Below are positions 7,438 to 16,177 of a DNA stretch of 26,048 nt, one piece after another; within the stretch, counting starts at the first letter, position 1; the number at the start of each line of letters is the position of its first letter. This DNA is from UBA5972 sp964600965 (lineage in GTDB: Bacteria; Pseudomonadota; Alphaproteobacteria; Rhodobacterales; Rhodobacteraceae). The position numbers were made by a program, and so were the translations under genes. The DNA is taken from positions 1-26,048 of the forward strand of contig CAZRLO010000033.1 in NCBI GenBank assembly GCA_964600965.1. The letters are read 5' to 3'. Below the pieces are notes generated by a model. That model did not search any database, was not told the DNA's origin, and worked only from the letters and a program-made list of their open reading frames with translations.

Positions 7438-8742
7438 ATGATCCCCCGATATTCGCGTCCCGACATGGTATCGCTCTGGTCGCCGGCCGCCAAATTCCGT
7501 ATCTGGTTTCAGATCGAAGCCCATGCCTGCGACGCCATGGCCGACCTTGGCGTGATCCCGCGCGAAAATGCCGCCGCCGTCTGGAAGGCACAGGACGTGG
7601 AATTCGACGTTGCCCGGATCGACGAGATCGAGGCGGAAACCAGACACGACGTCATCGCATTTCTGACCCATCTCGGCGAAATCGTCGGGCAGGACGCGGC
7701 GCGGTTCGTGCATCAGGGGATGACCAGCTCGGACGTGCTGGACACCGCCTTCAACATCCAGTTGGTGCGGGCGGCGGATATCCTGATTGCGGACGTGGAC
7801 TCGCTTCTGACGGCGCTCAGGCGGCGGGCATTTGAGCACAAGAATACCATCCGCATCGGGCGCAGCCACGGCATTCACGCCGAACCCACCACCATGGGCC
7901 TGACCTTCGCGCGTTTTTACGCCGAGATGGACCGGAACCAACGGCGGCTGACAACGGCGCGGGCGGAAATCGCCACGGGTGCGATTTCCGGCGCTGTCGG
8001 CACCTTCGCCAATATCGATCCCGCCGTCGAAGCGCATGTCTGCGAAAAACTGGGCCTGACGGTCGAGCCGATCAGCACCCAGGTCATCCCGCGCGATCGC
8101 CATGCCGCTTTTTTTGCGGCCCTTGGCGTGGTCGCGGCCTCCATCGAAAATATCGCGACCGAAATTCGCCACATGCAGCGCACCGAAGTGTTGGAGGCCG
8201 AGGAATTCTTCGCCCGGGGCCAGAAAGGCTCCAGCGCCATGCCGCACAAGCGCAACCCGGTTCTCAGCGAGAACCTGACCGGGCTGGCGCGTCTGGTGCG
8301 GATGGCGGTGATACCGGCGCTGGAAAATGTCACGCTTTGGCACGAGCGCGACATTTCGCATTCAAGCGTTGAACGCAATATCGGCCCGGACGCCACGGTC
8401 ACGCTTGATTTCGCGCTGGCACGGTTGACCGGATTGATCGACAAGCTGGTGATCTATCCTGACAACATGCTGGCAAACCTCCATAAATTTCGGGGTTTGG
8501 TTCATTCGCAACGGATATTGCTGGCGCTTACCCAAAAGGGCGTCAGCCGCGAGGATGCGTATCGGCTGGTCCAGCGAAACGCGATGAAAGTGTGGGAAGA
8601 CGGCGCGGATTTCCTGACCGAGCTTCAGGCCGATCCCGACGTTACCGCCGCGATGCCGGCAAGTGAGATCAAGGAAAACTTTGACCTTTCGCACCATACC
8701 AGACACGTCGAAACGATTTTCGCGCGGGTTTTTGGCGACTGA
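7438..8742 (+). CDS. purB: Adenylosuccinate lyase PurB
   Basis: Cleaves fumarate from SAICAR and from adenylosuccinate in purine synthesis, cytosolic homotetramer. The 434-aa length fits the family. Seen motifs: MTSSDVLDT (T96, S97, S98, D99), GRSHGIHAEPTT with H144, and the fumarase/aspartase-superfamily signature GSSAMPHKRNP at 264-274 holding the mobile catalytic serine loop. Its 3' end overlaps the tail of the convergent MprF-like gene by 74 bases. purC, purS and purQ lie about 2.5 kb further on. Confidence 0.97.
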   Translation: MIPRYSRPDMVSLWSPAAKFRIWFQIEAHACDAMADLGVIPRENAAAVWKAQDVEFDVARIDEIEAETRHDVIAFLTHLGEIVGQDAARFVHQGMTSSDVLDTAFNIQLVRAADILIADVDSLLTALRRRAFEHKNTIRIGRSHGIHAEPTTMGLTFARFYAEMDRNQRRLTTARAEIATGAISGAVGTFANIDPAVEAHVCEKLGLTVEPISTQVIPRDRHAAFFAALGVVAASIENIATEIRHMQRTEVLEAEEFFARGQKGSSAMPHKRNPVLSENLTGLARLVRMAVIPALENVTLWHERDISHSSVERNIGPDATVTLDFALARLTGLIDKLVIYPDNMLANLHKFRGLVHSQRILLALTQKGVSREDAYRLVQRNAMKVWEDGADFLTELQADPDVTAAMPASEIKENFDLSHHTRHVETIFARVFGD

Positions 8743-10684
8743 AGCGCAGGGGCCGGCGCCGGGCCCGTACCGGACGGATTTCGCGGGCGATTTCAAGGCC
8801 ACCGATCACGGTCGCCGGGAGGCCGCGGGTGGCAAGATAGCGCGGTTCCCACGCCGGGCGGAAGCTCTGCTTGAATTGCCGCAAACCTTGCGCGCCGTGC
8901 CAGTGCGGATACCCGTGGTAAACCCGGCCCAACAACCATTCCACCCAGCTTTCCGGCCGATCCAGCCCGGCAAATGGCACCGCGGACAGCGAAAATCGCG
9001 CGATCCCTTCGGTTCTGGCCGCGGCAATGGCGGCGACGATCAGGGCCTGCATCAGCCCTTGGGGGCCATCATCGCCAAAACGCATGAGGTCCAGCGCCCA
9101 TTCACCGTCGGTACACCACAAGCCAATGAAACCAACCAGTTCCCCATCATGACGCGCCAGAAAATAGCGATGCTGGTCGGTGAAAACGGGGTCGAACCGA
9201 CCCATGGAAAATCCACGCTCGCCGCCGCGCGCGGCCACCCACAGATCCGAAAGCGCGGTCATTTCGCCCAGCGGCAACACCGCGGCGGATGGCTGGCGGA
9301 TGCACAACCCGGTTGCGGCGGCCTGCCGGCATTTGCGCCGCAATCCGCGCATATCGCCCCCCTCCAGCGTGAAGATTGCCGGATCAAGCACCGCCTCTTC
9401 ACCAATTTTGTGGGTCTGAAAGCCGCAGGCCCGTGCGGCGGCCGCGGTTTCGGGCCCGGCCTTGTAGATCACCGGCCAAATGCTGCGCTCGCGGGCCTCG
9501 TGCATCAGGGCGCGCACCGCGGATCGAGGTGTGCCCGCGCCCAGGGGATCGGAAAACGCAACCAGGGCGTTGCCGGTTTCGCGCACCAGAAATCCGGTCC
9601 CACGGTCCGGCGATCGCAACAGATCAAATCCGCCGCCCTGCACCAGGCGCGCTTCGGCGCGGCCGGCGGATTGTACCCAGTTTTCGAGCGATGGCGGCAG
9701 GTCTCGCGCGGTTTGCGCCGGGATCAACGGTGCGTCGATACTGCCGGTCACGGTGCCGACAATCTCGCGGCGCAGCAGGACCAGCAGTGCGGCCGCACCG
9801 GGCGCCAGAAAATAAACCAGCCGAAACCCCAGAATTGCGCTCAGAAGATGTGCTTCGCCGACCGTCGGCAGGGCCGAAAACAAAACCAGTTCAAACGGGC
9901 CGGCCCCGCCCGGCGTCCCGGCGACGATGCCCGCCCCGGTCGCCAGCAGAAACACCGGCAGCAGGGTTGCAAATCCGATCCCTGCCCCGGCGGGAACCAG
10001 CGCCCAGAACGCCAGCGCGGCGGCACCCAGATCGATGGCCGCCAGCAGCAGGAACCCCAATACAATCTGTATCCTCGGCCAGTGAAAATGGGATTCCCAC
10101 CCCGTTCGCGGCCGCCACAGCGACAGCAGGACCACCGCGGACGCAAGCGCCAGCACAGTGACGGCACCGGGCCGCACGGCGGGATATGGCACCGGCCACA
10201 GCAAAACCGCGAGCGCGGCAAAAACCGCGCCCGCCGCCAGAAATCCGAGCGTGACCAGCATGGTCATCGCCGTGGTCCGCATCAGCGTGAACCGCGAAGC
10301 GCCCAACATCCGCCAGCGCACCAGCGCGCCGGTGGCCAGTCCCAGCCCGATCAGTTGCGCCAGCGCGGTCGCCGTTGCACCGCTGAGGGCGGCGGCCCGT
10401 CCGGGGATCCGCAGGCCCATCGCGCGCGCGCCCAGTACATCGTAACCGGCAACGGCGGCGAAGCTGGCGCCGGTCAGGCCGGCGGCCAGAATCCAGCGCC
10501 CGTTATCTATCTCAAAGAACAGGGCCGACATCGCGGTCAGGTCCATGCCGCCCAGGCGCCCGTGCAACAGCCACAGGAACCAGATGCCGATGCCCAGCGC
10601 CGGTACCGCCCGTGTCCAGGGATGCCCGGCGACGGCGCGAAATTGCCCGAATCGCCCGGCGGCGCGGCTTGTACGTATACCCAT
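8669..10684 (-). CDS. MprF-like phosphatidylglycerol lysyltransferase-type protein (flippase + DUF2156 synthase)
   Basis: A 671-aa two-part membrane protein. Residues 1 to about 330 form a run of hydrophobic helices like the MprF flippase region, with GTPGGAGPFELVLF near 260-275 typical of it. The rest is a soluble DUF2156 domain with GNALVAFSDPLGAG, VIYKAGPETAAAARACGFQ, and near the end FKQSFRPAWEPRYLA, which is the usual C-terminal signature. MprF proteins transfer lysine or another amino acid from tRNA to phosphatidylglycerol and flip the product, lowering surface charge. The amino acid cannot be told here; ornithine lipid or other roles in alphaproteobacteria are possible. The start has GGGGGAAA upstream. 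The last about 25 residues, very basic, are encoded antisense to purB. Confidence 0.85.
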   Translation of the reverse strand: MGIRTSRAAGRFGQFRAVAGHPWTRAVPALGIGIWFLWLLHGRLGGMDLTAMSALFFEIDNGRWILAAGLTGASFAAVAGYDVLGARAMGLRIPGRAAALSGATATALAQLIGLGLATGALVRWRMLGASRFTLMRTTAMTMLVTLGFLAAGAVFAALAVLLWPVPYPAVRPGAVTVLALASAVVLLSLWRPRTGWESHFHWPRIQIVLGFLLLAAIDLGAAALAFWALVPAGAGIGFATLLPVFLLATGAGIVAGTPGGAGPFELVLFSALPTVGEAHLLSAILGFRLVYFLAPGAAALLVLLRREIVGTVTGSIDAPLIPAQTARDLPPSLENWVQSAGRAEARLVQGGGFDLLRSPDRGTGFLVRETGNALVAFSDPLGAGTPRSAVRALMHEARERSIWPVIYKAGPETAAAARACGFQTHKIGEEAVLDPAIFTLEGGDMRGLRRKCRQAAATGLCIRQPSAAVLPLGEMTALSDLWVAARGGERGFSMGRFDPVFTDQHRYFLARHDGELVGFIGLWCTDGEWALDLMRFGDDGPQGLMQALIVAAIAAARTEGIARFSLSAVPFAGLDRPESWVEWLLGRVYHGYPHWHGAQGLRQFKQSFRPAWEPRYLATRGLPATVIGGLEIAREIRPVRARRRPLRFSRQKPARKSFRRVWYGAKGQSFP

Positions 10685-10800
10685 ATTTCCCCCTGACGCT
10701 CGCCCTCAGGCTGGCATCAAAGAATTTCGGGGGTGCTAATCCATCGTCCGAATTTGCCGGGGAATTGAAGCAAAAGTGAAACGTCGCCGGGCCGGTGGAT

Positions 10801-11115
10801 TCAGGCCTCGTTCATGATCTGAGTCTTGGCTTCGGCTGCGCATTCGGCGATCTTGGCACGAATTTGCGCCTCGTCCGCGCGCCCGCCCAGATCGCCGGCG
10901 ACCTTGCGGTAAACGTCTTCGTGGCCCGCCTCTTCGAAATCGGCTTTCACGACCTCGACCGCATAGGCATTGGCGGCATCGCCGTCCTTGCCCAGCAACC
11001 CGGCGGCCCACAGGCCCAGCAATTTGTTGGCCCGCGCCTGAACCTTGAACTGCAAGGCCTCGTCATGGGCGAACTTGGCCTCAAATCCGGTTTTCCGATC
11101 ATCGAATGTCGTCAT
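10801..11115 (-). CDS. F1-ATPase inhibitor zeta subunit (DUF1476)
   Basis: A 104-aa soluble helical protein of the DUF1476 family. Its members include the zeta subunit of Paracoccus denitrificans, which blocks ATP hydrolysis by the F1Fo-ATP synthase when the proton gradient falls. The sequence starts MTTFDDRKTGFEAKFAHDE and contains NKLLGLWAAGLLG and DFEEAGHEDVYRKVAGDL, all strongly family-like; the N-terminal part is the inhibitory segment in Paracoccus. I chose the ATG at 11113-11115 over one four codons earlier because GGAGG sits 6 bases before it. It diverges from purC. No ATP synthase genes are in the window. Confidence 0.92.
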   Translation of the reverse strand: MTTFDDRKTGFEAKFAHDEALQFKVQARANKLLGLWAAGLLGKDGDAANAYAVEVVKADFEEAGHEDVYRKVAGDLGGRADEAQIRAKIAECAAEAKTQIMNEA

Positions 11116-11195
11116 TTCCGCCTCCATTGGACCGCAACGTTGTCGTTCTGTATGACGATCTGGTTCGCCAAGGGCAAGCCCCGCCGCGCATGTCC

Positions 11196-11224
11196 TTGCG
11201 CGGGTCCGGCTCTTTATCTATAGA
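11196..11224 (+). promoter_or_regulatory. Candidate sigma-70 promoter for purC-purS-purQ
   Basis: TTGCGC (11196-11201) and TATAGA (11219-11224) are separated by exactly 17 bases and lie about 70 bases upstream of purC. The fit is good for a housekeeping promoter but rests on two hexamers only. Confidence 0.4.
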
Positions 11225-11292
11225 GGCGCGAGTTGCGAAAACTGGCCCGGATTTGCGGCCAGATCCCGTGCATTTCCTGATCGGAGCGATAG

Positions 11293-12054
11293 ATGGCCCG
11301 CCGCAAGAAGCTTTATGAAGGCAAGGCGAAAATCCTGTACGAGGGGCCGGAACCCGGGACATTGGTGCAATATTTCAAGGATGATGCCACCGCGTTCAAC
11401 GCCGAAAAACGGGCCACCGTCGAGGGCAAGGGCGTCCTGAACAACCGGCTTTCGGAACATTTCATGACCGGGCTGCATGCGATCGGCGTGCCCACGCATT
11501 TTCTGCGCCGCCTGAACATGCGCGAGCAGTTGGTGCGTGCCGCCGAAATCATCCCGCTGGAGGTCGTGGTTCGCAACGTCGCGGCCGGGTCGATGTCCAA
11601 ACGTCTGGGCATCGAAGAGGGCACCCCCCTGCCCCGCCCGATCGTCGAATTCTATTACAAGGACGACAAGCTGGGCGATCCGCTGGTCACCGAGGAACAG
11701 ATCATCGCGTTCAACTGGGCCGCACAGCAGGATCTGGACGACATGGTGGCGCTGGGGCTGCGGGTGAATGATTTTCTGTCCGGGCTGATGTACGCCGTCG
11801 GCATCCGCCTGATCGATTTCAAGATCGAGATTGGCCGGATCTACGACGGGGATTACCAGCGCCTGATCGTGGTCGACGAAATCAGCCCCGATTCCTGCCG
11901 CCTGTGGGACGCGAAATCGGGCGAGAAGCTGGACAAGGACGTGTTTCGCCGCGATCTCGGCGATCTGGCCGACGCCTATACCGAGGTCGCCAACCGTCTG
12001 GGCCTGATGCCCAAGAACACCAACGTCGCCAAAGGCCCGAAACTGGTTAATTGA
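11293..12054 (+). CDS. purC: Phosphoribosylaminoimidazole-succinocarboxamide synthase PurC
   Basis: Joins CAIR and aspartate with ATP to give SAICAR, the step just before PurB. The 253-aa product begins MARRKKLYEGKAKILYEG, the usual ATP-binding start. SAICAR synthetase signatures are IPLEVVVRNVAAGS from residue 87 and LIDFKIEIGR at 173-182. GGAG lies about 6 bases before the ATG. It is the first gene of a tight set: purS starts 9 bases after its stop. Confidence 0.97.
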   Translation: MARRKKLYEGKAKILYEGPEPGTLVQYFKDDATAFNAEKRATVEGKGVLNNRLSEHFMTGLHAIGVPTHFLRRLNMREQLVRAAEIIPLEVVVRNVAAGSMSKRLGIEEGTPLPRPIVEFYYKDDKLGDPLVTEEQIIAFNWAAQQDLDDMVALGLRVNDFLSGLMYAVGIRLIDFKIEIGRIYDGDYQRLIVVDEISPDSCRLWDAKSGEKLDKDVFRRDLGDLADAYTEVANRLGLMPKNTNVAKGPKLVN

Positions 12055-12063
12055 GGTGATCCC

Positions 12064-12306
12064 ATGAAAGCCCGCGTATTCATCACCCTGAAACCCGGCG
12101 TTCTGGACCCGCAGGGCGAGGCGGTGCGCCATTCGCTGGGCACGCTTGGCTTTGACGGGATCAAGGGCGTGCGGCAGGGCAAGGTGATCGAACTGGAACT
12201 GGCGGAAACCGATGCCGCGACCGCGACAACGCGCGTTCGGGCCATGTGCGAACAGTTGCTGGCCAACACCGTGATCGAGGATTACGCGCTGGAAATTGCC
12301 GAATGA
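12064..12306 (+). CDS. purS: FGAM synthase subunit PurS
   Basis: Small subunit (80 aa) of the three-part formylglycinamidine ribonucleotide synthase, bridging PurQ and PurL. The sequence MKARVFITLKPGVLDPQGEAV with LGFDGIKGVRQGK and a C-terminal DYALEI strand is typical of the family. GAGGTGA lies just before the ATG. Its stop codon overlaps the purQ start (ATGA), so translation is probably coupled. purL is not in the window. Confidence 0.95.
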   Translation: MKARVFITLKPGVLDPQGEAVRHSLGTLGFDGIKGVRQGKVIELELAETDAATATTRVRAMCEQLLANTVIEDYALEIAE

Positions 12307-12974
12307 AGGCCGGGGTCATCGTCTTTCCCGGCTCCAATTGCGACCGTGATCTGGCGGTCGCGCTGGAACGGGCGAGTGGGCACCGGCCGGCGATGATCTG
12401 GCACAAGGAGGTCAGCCTGCCACGGGGCCTCGATCTGATCGGCATTCCGGGTGGATTTTCCTTTGGCGATTATCTGAGATGCGGCGCGATTGCGGCGCGT
12501 TCGCCGATCTGTCGCGCGGTGGTGGAATTCGCGCGCCAAGGCGGGCATATCTTCGGGGTCTGCAATGGCTTTCAGATCCTGACGGAAACCGGATTGCTGC
12601 CGGGCACATTGATGCGGAATGCAAACCTTAAGTATATCTGCAAAGATATTGATCTTACAGTGGAAACCTCTAATAGCGCCTTCACGTCAGCCTATCGGCG
12701 CGGCCAGAATATCCGCATCCCCATCGCCCATCACGACGGCAATTATCTGGCCGACGACGCGCTGGTTGCCGACCTGCAATCGCAGGATCGCATTGCGTTC
12801 ACCTACCGCGAAAACCCCAACGGTTCGGTTGCCGGTATCGCCGGTGTTCTGTCGGAAAACCGGCGGGTTCTGGGCATGATGCCGCATCCCGAGCGATTGA
12901 ACGACCCGGCGCTTGGCGGCGCCGACGGCGCGATGCTGTTTCGCTCGCTGGTGGAAAATCTGGTCGCCGCCTGA
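12303..12974 (+). CDS. purQ: FGAM synthase glutaminase subunit PurQ
   Basis: Supplies ammonia from glutamine to PurL in step four of purine synthesis. It is a class I glutamine amidotransferase of 223 aa with nucleophile C87 in GVCNGFQ and the His/Glu pair H195 and E197 in MMPHPE. The N-terminus MKAGVIVFPGSNCDRD is diagnostic. The start at 12303 overlaps the purS stop by four bases; an upstream in-frame start is not supported. Odd point: bases 12621-12677, coding for about residues 107-125, are strikingly AT-rich (about 35% GC by my count) and use codons such as TAT, AAA, CTT and TCT that are rare around it. Confidence 0.96.
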   Translation: MKAGVIVFPGSNCDRDLAVALERASGHRPAMIWHKEVSLPRGLDLIGIPGGFSFGDYLRCGAIAARSPICRAVVEFARQGGHIFGVCNGFQILTETGLLPGTLMRNANLKYICKDIDLTVETSNSAFTSAYRRGQNIRIPIAHHDGNYLADDALVADLQSQDRIAFTYRENPNGSVAGIAGVLSENRRVLGMMPHPERLNDPALGGADGAMLFRSLVENLVAA

Positions 12975-13026
12975 CCCCGCACAACCGACTTGAGCGAAAG
13001 CGATCCGAAGCGTAGACTTCGCGCCA

Positions 13027-14784
13027 ATGGCGAGGCAGGACACAAAGATCGCGGACCCCAATACCGGGACATCGCTGGTGGCCCGGCTGGTCGTCGTTGT
13101 GGTGATCGCCATTGCCGTGGTGCTGATCTGGGGCTCCAACCTTTACCTGACGGACCGCTTCACGCAGGAAACCCGGTCACGCGCCGAACTGCGCATGGCG
13201 CTGTATTCGGGCAACATCTCCAGCGAGTTGCAGCGAACATCGGTGGTGCCGCTGCTGCTGTCGCGCGATCCGGTGCTGATCTCGGCCCTGAATTCCGGCG
13301 ATTTCGCCGCAACGTCGCAGCGCCTGATTTCGATCAAGGATGATATCGGCGCGGCCAGCCTGATGTTGCTGGACGGCGACGGGCGCACCGTGGCCGCCAC
13401 CGACCGCCGCGCCATTGGAACACATCACCGGAACCTGGCCTATTTTGTCGAGGCCCTGCGCAGCGCGGAAACGGTGTTCACCACCGAAACGCTGGAAACC
13501 GGCGGCCTGCAATTCAGCTATTCGCGCAAGCTCGTCAGCGAAAAGGAGGGCATCGGCGTGATCGTGGTCGAGGTCGGGCTGGCGCGGCTGGAACAGAAAT
13601 GGGCGCTCGCCGCCGAGGCGATCATGGTTGCCAATTCCGAAGGCGTGGTGATCCTGTCCAGCGAACCCCGGTGGAAAAACAAATCGGTCGAGGACGCGCT
13701 GAAAGTCGAAAATGTGCCCGGCGTGCTGGAACGCACATTCAACGTCCCGGGCGGCTGGATCCAAAGCCCCGCCGACGCCATCACCCATGGTCACGCAATC
13801 ATGCGCGTGGACGGCAAGATCGGGTTTCAGGGCTGGCGACTGACATATTTTTCAACCTTCGCGTCGGTGCGCGAACGGGTAAACGGCGTGCTGGCCATCG
13901 AGATCATGGGCTTTGCCATTCTGGTGGCGTTGGTGTCGTTCATCCTGTCGCGCCGCGCGGCACAGCAATCCAATCTGTTCCAGCGGGAATCGATCGAACT
14001 GCGGGCCCTGAACGACCGGCTGAGCGAGGAAATCGAGGAACGCGAAAGGGTTGAACGCGATCTGGAAGTCGCCGAACAAAGCCTCGCGCAAAGCTCGAAA
14101 CTGGCGGCACTCGGCGAAATGTCGGCGGCGGTCAGTCACGAGCTCAACCAGCCGCTGGCGGCGATGAAAACCTATCTGGCGGGCGCAAAGCTGTTGTTGC
14201 AGCGCCACCGCCCCGACGAGGCGCTTTCCAGCTTTCAGCGCATCGACGATCTGATCGGCCGCATGGGCGCCATCACCCGGCAACTGAAATCCTATGCCCG
14301 CAAGGGCGGCGAAGATTTTGTGCCCGTGGACCTGCGGGACGCGCTGAATACCGGCCTTTCGATGATGGAACCGCAACTGAACCAGATGGAGGTGCGGATC
14401 ACCCAGAACATCCCGAAAGCGCCGGTCATGGTTCTGGCGGATCAGTTGCGGCTGGAACAGGTGATCGTCAACCTGCTGCGAAACGCGCTGGATGCGATGA
14501 AGGAACTGCGCGAACGCGAGCTTACGATCCTGCTGAGCGCCGGGGAGACCGCAAAATTGTCGGTGCGCGACAACGGCGCGGGCATCGACGATCTGGATCA
14601 GCTATTCGAGCCGTTCTACACCACCAAGAAACCGGGGGATGGGGTGGGGCTTGGTCTTGCCATTTCCTCGGGAATCATTACCGATCTGGGCGGGCGTCTG
14701 ATTGCACGAAACGGCACCAAGGGCGGCGCGGTGTTTGAGATCCAGATGCCGGTGATCAACGCCAGGACCCAGGCAGCAGAATAA
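13027..14784 (+). CDS. dctB: DctB-type sensor histidine kinase
   Basis: Membrane sensor kinase of 585 aa. Order of parts: transmembrane helix 1 (about 19-36), a periplasmic double-Cache-like sensing domain (about 37-285), transmembrane helix 2 (about 287-309), a coiled-coil linker rich in Glu/Arg (315-360), then the kinase core with H371 in VSHELNQPLAAM, the N box VIVNLLRNALDAM, and ATP loops RDNGAGI and GDGVGLGLAI. This is the DctB layout for C4-dicarboxylate sensing, with the response regulator directly behind. The usual RPYF ligand motif of DctB reads LAYF at 137-140, so the ligand may differ. No dctA or TRAP transporter gene is nearby. The start ATG at 13027 lies 52 bases after purQ. Confidence 0.85.
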   Translation: MARQDTKIADPNTGTSLVARLVVVVVIAIAVVLIWGSNLYLTDRFTQETRSRAELRMALYSGNISSELQRTSVVPLLLSRDPVLISALNSGDFAATSQRLISIKDDIGAASLMLLDGDGRTVAATDRRAIGTHHRNLAYFVEALRSAETVFTTETLETGGLQFSYSRKLVSEKEGIGVIVVEVGLARLEQKWALAAEAIMVANSEGVVILSSEPRWKNKSVEDALKVENVPGVLERTFNVPGGWIQSPADAITHGHAIMRVDGKIGFQGWRLTYFSTFASVRERVNGVLAIEIMGFAILVALVSFILSRRAAQQSNLFQRESIELRALNDRLSEEIEERERVERDLEVAEQSLAQSSKLAALGEMSAAVSHELNQPLAAMKTYLAGAKLLLQRHRPDEALSSFQRIDDLIGRMGAITRQLKSYARKGGEDFVPVDLRDALNTGLSMMEPQLNQMEVRITQNIPKAPVMVLADQLRLEQVIVNLLRNALDAMKELRERELTILLSAGETAKLSVRDNGAGIDDLDQLFEPFYTTKKPGDGVGLGLAISSGIITDLGGRLIARNGTKGGAVFEIQMPVINARTQAAE

Positions 14785-14799
14785 CAGGCAAGGAAACCA

Positions 14800-16143
14800 A
14801 TGCCCGACCCCATGACCATCGCGATCGTTGACGATGAAGAAGACATGCGCCAGTCGATTTCGCAGTGGCTATCGCTGAGCGGTTACAACACCGAGACATA
14901 TGCCGGCGCCGAAGAAGCGCTAAGGGCGCTTTCCGCCGACTACAAGGGCATCGTCGTGACCGACATCCGGATGCCCGGCATGGACGGCATGGCGTTCCTG
15001 AAACGTCTGATGAGCCTTGACAGCGCCTTGCCCGTCATTCTGATTACCGGGCATGGCGACGTGCCGATGGCGGTCGAGGCGATGCAGGTCGGGGCCTATG
15101 ATTTCCTGGAAAAACCGTTTGATCCCGAGCGGATGAGCGACCTTGCGCGGCGCGCGACGCAAGCCCGGCGGCTGACGCTGGACAACCGGCAACTGCGCCG
15201 CGAATTGTCGGACGGGACCGTGTTGCTGCGCAAGCTGGTCGGCTCCAGCCCGGTCATGGACCGGCTGCGCGAGGACATTCTGGATCTGGCGCAGGCCGAC
15301 GGCCATGTGCTGATCGACGGCGAGACCGGCACCGGAAAAAGTCTGGTTGCCCACGCACTGCACGCCTGCGGACCGCGTCAGGGCCGGAAATTCCTGATGA
15401 TTTCATGCGCCGCCTATGAGGAAAATGAACTGACCTCGCGCCTGTTCGGCCCACCGCCCACGGGCACCCCGTTGCCGCTGGTCGAAGAAGCGCGCGGCGG
15501 CACCTTGTGCCTGGAGGACATCGAAAGCCTGCCCCCGGCCCTGCAGGCGCGGCTGTTAAGCCTGATCGCGGAACAGGAACCCACCGGCGACACCCTGCCG
15601 GTCCGGTTCATCGCCATCTGCAACAACCAGGATTCCGATACCAAATGCGAGGATCACCTGCGCAGCGACCTGTATTATCGCCTGGCCGCAATGTTGATCA
15701 CGCCGCCGCCGCTACGCCAGCGCGGCGAGGATATTCTGACCCTGTTCAACCGCTTTGCCGAGACGTTTGCCGACGAATATGGCTGCGACGCACCCGAGGT
15801 TTCCGCCAAGGAGGCCGCGCAATTGCTGCAGGGCCCGTGGCCCGGCAACGTGCGGCAACTGATCAACCTCGCAGAACGCGCCGTGCTGCAAAGCCGCCGG
15901 GGTTCGGGAACGATCACCAGTCTGCTGATGTCGGACAACGCCGAAATTCAGCACTCGCTGGTGACCGAGGGAAAGCCGCTGAAAGAATATGTCGAGGCGT
16001 TCGAACGCATGCTGATCGACAACACCATGCGCCGCCATCGGGGCTCGATCGCCGCAGTGATGGACGAACTGAGCCTGCCCCGCCGCACGCTGAACGAAAA
16101 AATGGCGAAATACGGGCTGACGCGGTCGGACTATTTGTCGTGA
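14800..16143 (+). CDS. dctD: DctD-type NtrC-family response regulator lacking GAFTGA
   Basis: 447-aa partner of the kinase just upstream. Residues 1-120 are a receiver domain with acidic pocket D11-D12 and phosphorylation site D55 (VVTDIRMPG). An AAA+ domain follows with Walker A GETGTGKS at 174-181, a Walker B-like GGTLCLEDIE at 233-242, and LRSDLYYRL as the arginine-finger region. A Fis-type helix-turn-helix ends the protein (RGSIAAVMDELSLPRRTLNEKM). The loop after LFG (215-217) is PPPTGTPLPLVEEAR. It is about 6 residues shorter than usual and has no GAFTGA, the sequence that touches sigma-54. The Walker B is also altered (LED for LDE). It may act without sigma-54. Confidence 0.88.
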   Translation: MPDPMTIAIVDDEEDMRQSISQWLSLSGYNTETYAGAEEALRALSADYKGIVVTDIRMPGMDGMAFLKRLMSLDSALPVILITGHGDVPMAVEAMQVGAYDFLEKPFDPERMSDLARRATQARRLTLDNRQLRRELSDGTVLLRKLVGSSPVMDRLREDILDLAQADGHVLIDGETGTGKSLVAHALHACGPRQGRKFLMISCAAYEENELTSRLFGPPPTGTPLPLVEEARGGTLCLEDIESLPPALQARLLSLIAEQEPTGDTLPVRFIAICNNQDSDTKCEDHLRSDLYYRLAAMLITPPPLRQRGEDILTLFNRFAETFADEYGCDAPEVSAKEAAQLLQGPWPGNVRQLINLAERAVLQSRRGSGTITSLLMSDNAEIQHSLVTEGKPLKEYVEAFERMLIDNTMRRHRGSIAAVMDELSLPRRTLNEKMAKYGLTRSDYLS

Positions 16144-16177
16144 CGGACCAGACCGTTCGAAAGGCCTGAACCACTGA

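Noticed and set aside
8663..10696. 677-aa plus-strand open frame opposite the MprF-like gene
   Set aside because: Composition is Gln/Arg/Gly/Pro-rich without hydrophobic core; the minus strand gives a clear MprF-like protein with helices and family motifs.
11214..11223. BioR-type biotin operator (TTATCTATAG, near the TTATMTATAA form) upstream of purC
   Set aside because: It overlaps the -10 box of the purC promoter, lacks full symmetry, and is 4 kb from bioY; most likely just the -10 region.
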